Below, in pieces: positions 31,748 to 37,266 of a stretch of DNA of 37,266 bases. This DNA comes from Hydrogenophilales bacterium CG_4_10_14_3_um_filter_63_21 (GTDB taxonomy: Bacteria; Pseudomonadota; Gammaproteobacteria; Burkholderiales; Thiobacillaceae), in NCBI GenBank assembly GCA_002784045.1, contig PFJX01000147.1, positions 1 to 37,266 on the forward strand. Direction: 5' to 3'. Under the pieces are notes generated by a model. The model was not told the origin of the DNA. It worked only from the letters and a program-made list of their open reading frames with translations, and did not search any database. A program made the position numbers and the translations under genes. The first letter of the stretch is position 1; every line of letters starts with the position of its first letter.

Positions 31748-31932
31748 TTTTCTTCTCCAACTTGCCCACCACAATGGATAGGCAGTTTTGGATCCCGTAC
31801 GGGTTGTGCGTTTTCACGCGATTTATGTTGCATAACATTGATTATCTTACGCAACGACACATACCTTAAATAAGACTTAATTATGCAAGCGGATTATCTT
31901 ATTCTCAGGACTGAATTTACACAAGCTTTTTC
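31748..31932 (-). promoter_or_regulatory. AT-rich spc leader with hairpin and direct repeats, before rplN
   Basis: This 185-nt gap is the longest within the ribosomal cluster. It holds a 9-bp hairpin (31827-31835 with 31847-31855, one G-U pair in RNA, 11-nt loop) and two copies of the decamer GATTATCTTA (31840-31849 and 31892-31901). A weak promoter-like pair near the rpsQ end (TTGTGT, 17 nt, TAAGAT on the minus strand) is possible. An spc promoter and perhaps a leader bound by a ribosomal protein would fit. Confidence 0.45.
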
Positions 31933-32217
31933 TTACACCAGTCGTGCTTTTTCCACTAAACGAGCAACTCGCCAAGCCTTAGAACGCGAAATCGGCCTGC
32001 ACTCCTCGATTACTACAACATCCCCGAGATGGAAATCGTTGTTCTCGTCGTGTGCGTGGTATTTCTTGGATAGACGAATGATTTTGCCGTACAGCGGATG
32101 TTTGACCTTACGCTCTACAAGTACGGTGACGGTTTTGTTCATCTTGTCACTGACGATGGTACCCGTAAGGGCACGTGTGACGTTTTCGGTTGTCTCTTCG
32201 CTCATGATCCTGCTCAT
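31933..32217 (-). CDS. rpsQ: 30S ribosomal protein S17 (uS17)
   Basis: uS17 is a primary 16S rRNA binder. The 94-residue product has the OB-fold core [20 protein letters not shown], then [20 protein letters not shown] and [20 protein letters not shown]. It starts at the ATG overlapping the rpmC stop (TGATG). An internal ATG four codons on gives a more usual length but has poor SD spacing, so the first ten residues are uncertain. Confidence 0.97.
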   Translation of the reverse strand: MSRIMSEETTENVTRALTGTIVSDKMNKTVTVLVERKVKHPLYGKIIRLSKKYHAHDENNDFHLGDVVVIEECRPISRSKAWRVARLVEKARLV

Positions 32218-32417
32218 CAGTTACCGGCCTTGAGATTCTGTTCATGCATGACAGTGCGCGCACGGGCAATGTCACGGCGAACCTTGCGAAGTTCGTGGGT
32301 CTTGGTGGTCTGCTGGGTGGAAAGTTGCATACGCAGGCTGAACTGAGCACGAAGCAACTCCTTGATCTCCTGCTTCAGTTCTTCCATAGTTTTGGCCTTG
32401 AGTTCATTCGCTTTCAT
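32217..32417 (-). CDS. rpmC: 50S ribosomal protein L29 (uL29)
   Basis: uL29 lies near the tunnel exit where trigger factor and SRP dock. The 66-residue product from the ATG at 32417 is [20 protein letters not shown] followed by a second helix with [18 protein letters not shown]. It starts 1 nt after rplP and overlaps rpsQ by 1 nt. Confidence 0.97.
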   Translation of the reverse strand: MKANELKAKTMEELKQEIKELLRAQFSLRMQLSTQQTTKTHELRKVRRDIARARTVMHEQNLKAGN

Positions 32418-32418
32418 G

Positions 32419-32835
32419 TCACATCCCAAAGTGGCGAGTCACAAACGTGGTTGCGATAGGCAATTTGGAGGCCGCCAGGCGGAAAGCCTCACGCGCGGTC
32501 ACCTCATCAACGCCTTCCATTTCGTAAAGCACCTTGCCGGGTTGAATTTCAGCGACGTAGTACTCCGGATTACCCTTGCCGTTACCCATACGCACCTCAG
32601 CGGGTTTTTGGGAGATGGGCTTATCCGGGAAAATTCGGATCCAGATACGGCCGCCACGCTTGATATGGCGGGTCATGGCACGCCGCGCGGCTTCAATCTG
32701 ACGTGCCGTTATACGACCACGGGCGATGGCCTTCAATCCAAATTCGCCGAAACTAACTTTGGCTCCGCGGGTAGCCAGGCCGGTATTACGGCCCTTCTGC
32801 TCCTTGCGGTACTTCCTTCTAGCTGGCTGAAGCAT
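32419..32835 (-). CDS. rplP: 50S ribosomal protein L16 (uL16)
   Basis: uL16 helps to place A-site tRNA at the peptidyl transferase centre. The 138-residue product begins [20 protein letters not shown] and contains [20 protein letters not shown] and [20 protein letters not shown]. Its ATG directly follows the rpsC stop, with the SD inside rpsC. Confidence 0.98.
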   Translation of the reverse strand: MLQPARRKYRKEQKGRNTGLATRGAKVSFGEFGLKAIARGRITARQIEAARRAMTRHIKRGGRIWIRIFPDKPISQKPAEVRMGNGKGNPEYYVAEIQPGKVLYEMEGVDEVTAREAFRLAASKLPIATTFVTRHFGM

Positions 32836-33543
32836 TTACAACTCCTTTGCTGGCCGCGCTGCCGGGCGACGCGGCCGACGCTCAGGCTCAGGTATGGCCA
32901 GAGGCTTTTCACTGCGAGCCAAGGTATCACCCTTGTAAACCCAAACCTTGATACCAATGATCCCGTAGGTGGTCTTGGCTTCGGAGAAGCCGTAGTCAAT
33001 ATCAGCGCGCAGGGTGTGCAGTGGCACACGCCCTTCACGGTACCACTCAGTCCGGGCGATCTCTATGCCGTTAAGACGACCCGCAGACATGATCTTGATG
33101 CCCTGAGCACCGAAGCGCATGGCGTTCTGCATGGCGCGCTTCATGGCACGGCGGAACATGATGCGCTTCTCGAGCTGGTTGGCGATCGAATCAGAGATCA
33201 GCTGAGCATCAGTCTCGGGCTTGCGCACTTCCTCAATGTTCAATGTCACTGGTACGGACATCATGGCATTGAGCTGGCGGCGCAGCGACTCTATGTCCTC
33301 GCCCTTTTTCCCGATCACCACGCCAGGACGTGATGAGTACAAAGTGATACGAGCATTCTTGGCCGGACGTTCAATAACGATACGGCTGAGAGAAGCATGT
33401 GAGAGCTTCTTTTTGAGAAACTCACGCACCTTGATGTCCTCGATCAGGGTGGTCGCATAGTTCTTGCTGTTCGCATACCACTTGGATGTCCAACCCTTAT
33501 TTACACTCAGGCGGAATCCTATCGGATGAATCTTTTGTCCCAT
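32836..33543 (-). CDS. rpsC: 30S ribosomal protein S3 (uS3)
   Basis: uS3 lies at the mRNA entry channel. The 235-residue product from the ATG at 33543 starts [20 protein letters not shown]. It has a KH domain with the GxxG loop [17 protein letters not shown] and a C-terminal domain with [20 protein letters not shown]. The open frame extends 21 nt upstream, but the family start and the SD support 33543. Confidence 0.98.
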   Translation of the reverse strand: MGQKIHPIGFRLSVNKGWTSKWYANSKNYATTLIEDIKVREFLKKKLSHASLSRIVIERPAKNARITLYSSRPGVVIGKKGEDIESLRRQLNAMMSVPVTLNIEEVRKPETDAQLISDSIANQLEKRIMFRRAMKRAMQNAMRFGAQGIKIMSAGRLNGIEIARTEWYREGRVPLHTLRADIDYGFSEAKTTYGIIGIKVWVYKGDTLARSEKPLAIPEPERRPRRPAARPAKEL

Positions 33544-33553
33544 TTGCCTTCCT

Positions 33554-33883
33554 TCAGTCGCCAACCGTCACTGTGATGTGACAGGTGGGTTTGATGATGC
33601 GATTGCCGCGGCCTTTGGCTCGCGCGGTAAAACGTTTCAGGCTGGGGCCCTGATCGACGTAGATTGTCTTGACCTTCAGTTCGTCAATGTCCGCGCCGTC
33701 ATTGTGCTCGGCATTGGCGATAGCCGACTCGAGCACTTTCTTGATGGTAAATGCGGCCTTCTGCGGCGAGAACGTGAGGATATTCAGGGCGAGGTCGACG
33801 CGCTTGCCGCGCACCATGTCGGCTACCAAGCGGGCCTTCTGTGAGGAAAGCCGCGTGCCGCGCAGAATTGCTGATACTTGCAT
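33554..33883 (-). CDS. rplV: 50S ribosomal protein L22 (uL22)
   Basis: uL22 lines the exit tunnel with a long beta-hairpin. The 109-residue product begins [20 protein letters not shown] and ends [20 protein letters not shown] then [10 protein letters not shown]. The hairpin-tip region [13 protein letters not shown] is intact, so no sign of macrolide-type tip changes is evident. It lies between rpsS (11-nt gap) and rpsC (10-nt gap). Confidence 0.98.
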   Translation of the reverse strand: MQVSAILRGTRLSSQKARLVADMVRGKRVDLALNILTFSPQKAAFTIKKVLESAIANAEHNDGADIDELKVKTIYVDQGPSLKRFTARAKGRGNRIIKPTCHITVTVGD

Positions 33884-33894
33884 CGCTACTCTCC

Positions 33895-34173
33895 TTACTT
33901 CTTCTTGGCCTTCTTGTCGGCAGCATGACCCTTGAACGTCCGGGTCAGCGCGAATTCGCCGAGTTTGTGGCCTACCATGTTTTCCGTTACGTACACGGGG
34001 ATATGTTGTTTGCCGTTATGCACAGCAACCGTCAAGCCGATGAAATCGGGCAGGATGGTGGAACGACGCGACCAAGTCTTGATCGGTTTCTTGTCGCCGA
34101 CCGACAGCGCTGTCAGTACCTTTTTCATCAGGTGCCCGTCAACGAAGGGGCCTTTTTTTACGGAACGAGCCAT
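33895..34173 (-). CDS. rpsS: 30S ribosomal protein S19 (uS19)
   Basis: uS19 is in the 30S head with S13. The 92-residue product begins [20 protein letters not shown] and has the family signature [20 protein letters not shown]. It ends in a lysine-rich tail (ADKKAKKK). Length equals E. coli S19 (92). It follows rplB by 12 nt. Confidence 0.98.
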   Translation of the reverse strand: MARSVKKGPFVDGHLMKKVLTALSVGDKKPIKTWSRRSTILPDFIGLTVAVHNGKQHIPVYVTENMVGHKLGEFALTRTFKGHAADKKAKKK

Positions 34174-34185
34174 TTCAACTCACCT

Positions 34186-35010
34186 TTACGCTTTGTGACG
34201 GCGACGAACGATCATATTATCGGTACGCTTGTTATTACGGGTACGGTAGCCCTTGGTAGGCTGGCCCCAAGGTGACACAGGTACACGACCTTCGCCTGTA
34301 CGACCTTCACCACCACCATGAGGGTGATCAACCGGGTTCATAGCAGTACCACGAACTGTCGGCCGCACACCACGCCAGCGCATTGCACCTGCTTTGCCGA
34401 TGGATCTCAGATTGTGTTCTTCGTTACCCACTTCGCCGAGCGTGGCACGGCAATCCACATGGATACGGCGAATTTCCCCAGAGCGCAGGCGCAGCTGTGC
34501 ATATGAACCCTCACGTGCCAGGAGTTGCACACTGGCTCCTGCGGATCGGGCAATCTGTGCGCCCTTGCCGGGCATCATCTCAACGCAATGTATAGTGGAA
34601 CCTACCGGAATATTGCGCAGGGGCATGCAGTTACCCGGCTTAATAGGTGCATCGGCCCCGCTTAGCAGCGTCGCACCAACTACGATGCCACGCGGGGCGA
34701 TGATGTAGCGACGCTCACCATCGGCGTAACAAAGTAGCGCGATATGGGCACTACGGTTAGGGTCATATTCAATCCGCTCGACCATTCCAGCAACACCATC
34801 CTTATTGCGCTTGAAGTCGATGATTCGGTAATGCTGCTTATGACCACCGCCTTTGTGGCGCGTGGTGATATGGCCATTGTTGTTACGGCCCGCTTTGCTG
34901 TTCTGCTTCTCGACCAGCGCAGCCACCGGCTTGCCCTTGTGTAAACCAGGCGTGACAACCTTGACGACAGCGCGACGGCCAGCCGAGGTCGGTTTGACTT
35001 TTACCAACAT
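34186..35010 (-). CDS. rplB: 50S ribosomal protein L2 (uL2)
   Basis: uL2 is essential for subunit association and peptidyl transfer. The 274-residue product has [20 protein letters not shown] in the N-terminal part and the conserved C-terminal signature [19 protein letters not shown], whose histidine is linked to peptidyl transferase activity. Length is normal (273-276). It lies 3 nt after rplW. Confidence 0.98.
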   Translation of the reverse strand: MLVKVKPTSAGRRAVVKVVTPGLHKGKPVAALVEKQNSKAGRNNNGHITTRHKGGGHKQHYRIIDFKRNKDGVAGMVERIEYDPNRSAHIALLCYADGERRYIIAPRGIVVGATLLSGADAPIKPGNCMPLRNIPVGSTIHCVEMMPGKGAQIARSAGASVQLLAREGSYAQLRLRSGEIRRIHVDCRATLGEVGNEEHNLRSIGKAGAMRWRGVRPTVRGTAMNPVDHPHGGGEGRTGEGRVPVSPWGQPTKGYRTRNNKRTDNMIVRRRHKA

Positions 35011-35013
35011 GAC

Positions 35014-35325
35014 TTATTCTCCTGCCGCGAAGTTGAGTTCTTGGCCTGGCTTCAGGCAAACATAGGCCTTTTTCCAGCCTGTACGCTTACCCATGAAGCG
35101 GCCGAAGCGCTTGTTCTTGCCCTTCACGTTGGTCACCTGCACATCTTTGACCTGCACCTTGAACAGTAGCTCGACCGCAGCCTTGATCTCGGGTTTGGTT
35201 GCACTGGTGGCAACATGAAAAATGACCTGCTCGCGCTTGTCGGCCAGCATCGTCGCTTTTTCGGAGATAACCGGGGCCAGGATGACCTGGAGCAGGCGCT
35301 CCTCTTTCATCTGCACGGCGCTCAT
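35014..35325 (-). CDS. rplW: 50S ribosomal protein L23 (uL23)
   Basis: uL23 is the docking site for trigger factor and SRP at the tunnel exit. The 103-residue product has [20 protein letters not shown] and the loop region [20 protein letters not shown]. It starts inside the end of rplD (4-nt ATGA overlap) and is followed by rplB after 3 nt. Confidence 0.97.
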   Translation of the reverse strand: MSAVQMKEERLLQVILAPVISEKATMLADKREQVIFHVATSATKPEIKAAVELLFKVQVKDVQVTNVKGKNKRFGRFMGKRTGWKKAYVCLKPGQELNFAAGE

Positions 35326-35945
35326 GCGTACATCTCCTCGATGGACTTGACCGCATCGCGCGTCATCAGCACACGGTCAAAGCGAATCAGGCTGACCGGG
35401 TCGGCATGCTGCGGCTCCAGCAATAATACGTTCGGCAGATTGCGCGAGGACAACCACAGGTTCTCATCGATCTCATGAGCGATGATCAGAACCCGATTGT
35501 TAATCCCCATATCTTTGAGCTTCCCAGCCAATATCTTGGTTTTTGGAGCATCGATAAGCAGGCTGTCCACCACGGCAAGGCGGCCATTCTGAGCCAGACG
35601 CGAGAAAATTGTCGCTATACCGGCACGGAACATCTTGCGGTTAACCTTCTGGCTAAAGTTTTCGTCCGGCTTGTTCGGGAAGGTCCGACCGCCACCGCGC
35701 CAGATGGGAGACGAGGTCATACCAGCACGAGCACGTCCTGTACCCTTTTGCTTGAAAGGCTTCTTGGTGCTGTGCCGCACTTCGGCGCGCGTCAACTGGG
35801 AACGATCGCCGGTACGCGCGTTGGCCATGTAGGCAGTCACCAACTGATGCACCAGAGCTTCGTTGTAATCACGCGCAAAGACGGCATCGGAGGCGCTCAT
35901 GGAGCCGGCATCCTGACCCTGCTCATTGATTAATTTCAAATCCAT
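35322..35945 (-). CDS. rplD: 50S ribosomal protein L4 (uL4)
   Basis: uL4 lines the tunnel and in E. coli also represses the S10 operon. The 207-residue product begins [20 protein letters not shown]. It has the tunnel-loop segment [20 protein letters not shown] and the family motif [20 protein letters not shown]. It overlaps rplC by 1 nt (TAATG) and rplW by 4 nt. Confidence 0.97.
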   Translation of the reverse strand: MDLKLINEQGQDAGSMSASDAVFARDYNEALVHQLVTAYMANARTGDRSQLTRAEVRHSTKKPFKQKGTGRARAGMTSSPIWRGGGRTFPNKPDENFSQKVNRKMFRAGIATIFSRLAQNGRLAVVDSLLIDAPKTKILAGKLKDMGINNRVLIIAHEIDENLWLSSRNLPNVLLLEPQHADPVSLIRFDRVLMTRDAVKSIEEMYA

Positions 35946-36601
35946 TATGCGGCTCCCTCAGTAGCCATTTTCACGGCGGAGGAGATCACCACATCACCGC
36001 CCTTGGAGCCGGGAACAGCACCCTTAATCAGCAGCAGTTGACGCTCAGCATCAACACGCACGACCTCCAGATTCTGCACGGTACGCTGAACCGCGCCCAG
36101 GTGGCCAGACATCCGCTTACCAGGAAATATCCTACCAGGATCCTGCGCCTGGCCGATTGAGCCGGGAACATTGTGGGAACGCGAGTTACCGTGCGTGGCA
36201 CGCTGCGATTTGAAGTGGTGGCGCTTAATAGTACCGGCGAAGCCCTTGCCCTGGGTCACACCAGAGACATCAACCATCTGACCAGCCTTGAATATCTCAG
36301 CGCTTAGCGCAGAACCCGGCTCGAATTGCGCCACCGCATCAGGACTAACCCGGAACTCAGCAAATCCGCGCGCAGCCTCTACACCCGCCTTGGCTAAATG
36401 ACCAGTTATGGGCTTGGTGATGCGGCTCGGTTTGCGAGTGCCATAGGCGACCTGAATAGCCGAGTAGCCATCCGTAGCGGCCGTCTTGACTTGACTGACA
36501 CGGTTATTCGACACGTCCAGCACAGTCACCGGAATGGATGCGCCATCCTCGGCGAAAACGCGGGTCATGCCGATCTTCCGACCAACAAGGCCTAGACTCA
36601 T
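35945..36601 (-). CDS. rplC: 50S ribosomal protein L3 (uL3)
   Basis: uL3 is an early 50S assembly protein. The 218-residue product begins [20 protein letters not shown] and has [20 protein letters not shown], where the glutamine before DPGR is the residue methylated by PrmB in E. coli. TGAGGAA precedes the ATG. A strong sigma-70 promoter lies in the 102-nt gap from rpsJ. Confidence 0.98.
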   Translation of the reverse strand: MSLGLVGRKIGMTRVFAEDGASIPVTVLDVSNNRVSQVKTAATDGYSAIQVAYGTRKPSRITKPITGHLAKAGVEAARGFAEFRVSPDAVAQFEPGSALSAEIFKAGQMVDVSGVTQGKGFAGTIKRHHFKSQRATHGNSRSHNVPGSIGQAQDPGRIFPGKRMSGHLGAVQRTVQNLEVVRVDAERQLLLIKGAVPGSKGGDVVISSAVKMATEGAA

Positions 36602-36664
36602 TTTTTATTTCCTCACAAGGAGCCGACTTCAATTGGCCGGCAGGTCATACACAGAAAGCGGGGA

Positions 36665-36694
36665 ATTATACGCGCTTTTGAACTAAGGTTGCAA
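36665..36694 (-). promoter_or_regulatory. Sigma-70 promoter between rpsJ and rplC
   Basis: On the minus strand TTGCAA (36694-36689) and a perfect TATAAT (36670-36665) are 18 nt apart. The start point would be near 36658, giving a leader of about 55 nt before the rplC ATG. It would let rplC onward be transcribed separately from tuf-rpsJ. Confidence 0.75.
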
Positions 36695-36703
36695 CCTGAA
36701 TTA

Positions 36704-37012
36704 CTACAATTTGATCTCGACGTCGACTCCAGCAGGTAGATCCAACTTCATCAGCGCGTCGACGGTTTTATCTGTGGGATCGATAATGTCCATCAGGCGC
36801 TTGTGAGTGCGGATTTCCAACTGGTCACGAGAGGTCTTGTTCACATGGGGAGAGCGGAGGATGTCGAAACGCTCGATCGAGGTAGGTAGAGGGATGGGAC
36901 CCTTTACCACGGCGCCGGTGCGCTTGGCGGTATCGACAATCTCCATGGCCGACTGGTCGATCAGCCTGTAGTCGTAGGCTTTGAGGCGGATGCGGATTTT
37001 CTGGTTTTGCAT
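36704..37012 (-). CDS. rpsJ: 30S ribosomal protein S10 (uS10)
   Basis: uS10 works in the 30S head and, as NusE, in antitermination. The 102-residue product begins [20 protein letters not shown] and has the family region [20 protein letters not shown], then [20 protein letters not shown]. It starts 14 nt after tuf, so the str and S10 groups are joined here. Confidence 0.98.
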   Translation of the reverse strand: MQNQKIRIRLKAYDYRLIDQSAMEIVDTAKRTGAVVKGPIPLPTSIERFDILRSPHVNKTSRDQLEIRTHKRLMDIIDPTDKTVDALMKLDLPAGVDVEIKL

Positions 37013-37026
37013 ATTAATCGCCTTGA

Positions 37027-37266
37027 TTACTCGATGATTTTCGCGACCACGCCGGCGCCGACGGTACGGCCACCTTCGCGAATCGCGAAGCGCAGGCCTT
37101 CTTCCATCGCAATCGGGGCGATCAGCGCAACCGTGATGCTGATGTTGTCACCTGGCATCACCATCTCGGTGCCCGCCGGCAAATCGATCGAGCCGGTGAC
37201 GTCGGTGGTGCGGAAGTAGAACTGGGGACGATAGCCGTTGAAGAACGGAGTGTGGCGGCCGCCTTC
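37027..37266 (-). CDS. tuf: Elongation factor Tu, C-terminal end (partial)
   Basis: Only the last 79 residues lie in the window; the 5' part is beyond the edge. The visible domain III contains [20 protein letters not shown] and [20 protein letters not shown], and ends [13 protein letters not shown], all diagnostic of EF-Tu. The codon use is strongly biased to C- and G-ending codons, as in highly expressed genes. It is the last gene of the str group. Confidence 0.97.
   Translation of the reverse strand, partial: EGGRHTPFFNGYRPQFYFRTTDVTGSIDLPAGTEMVMPGDNISITVALIAPIAMEEGLRFAIREGGRTVGAGVVAKIIE

Overview
The window looks like the chromosome of a motile, sulfur-oxidising betaproteobacterium, probably Nitrosomonadales-like (Sulfuricella, Thiobacillus or Sulfuritalea relatives). 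This placement is inferred from gene content and protein style, not from a database search. It rests on sat plus aprBA of the sulfur-oxidiser type, a flavocytochrome-c-type sulfide dehydrogenase flavoprotein, a complete flg locus, and a str-S10-spc-alpha ribosomal cluster. No tRNA, rRNA, CRISPR array, integrase or insertion sequence was seen.

Region 1 (1-5646) handles sulfur oxidation. On the minus strand, sat is followed by aprB and aprA: AprBA makes APS from sulfite and AMP, and Sat turns APS into ATP and sulfate. A paired-hairpin repeat, a terminator-like stem and a small palindrome lie between sat and aprB. A Tat-exported FccB/SoxF-like flavoprotein is divergent from sat. A decayed DUF2288 gene (5662-5791) separates it from the flagellar genes.

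Region 2 (5791-19376) is flagellar. flgBCDEFGHIJKL runs on the minus strand from a near-consensus sigma-54 promoter (15720-15735). flgA, flgM and flgN run on the plus strand; flgM has a near-perfect sigma-28 promoter (18359-18385). A GGDEF diguanylate cyclase sits between flgA and flgB, and a small HMA metal chaperone is translationally coupled to flgN.

Region 3 (19466-23023) holds housekeeping genes: a bifunctional ManC/AlgA-type enzyme, a small basic ArfA-like protein, a COG0731-like radical SAM protein and mutY.

Region 4 (23096-37266, minus strand) is the ribosomal superoperon in order: tuf (partial), rpsJ, rplC-D-W-B, rpsS, rplV, rpsC, rplP, rpmC, rpsQ, rplN-X-E, rpsN, rpsH, rplF, rplR, rpsE, rpmD, rplO, secY, infA, rpmJ, rpsM-K-D, rpoA, rplQ. 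Sigma-70 promoters are visible before rplC and rpsM. A 185-bp leader precedes rplN. infA is unusually divergent and overlaps rpmJ.

The main unexpected signal is a set of REP-like palindromes with GTAG/CTAC ends, in at least three sequence families. One copy lies in frame inside flgJ and one in frame inside the diguanylate cyclase. Other copies supply stop codons to neighbouring genes: both genes of a convergent pair, one of them the ArfA-like gene, and the DUF2288 remnant.
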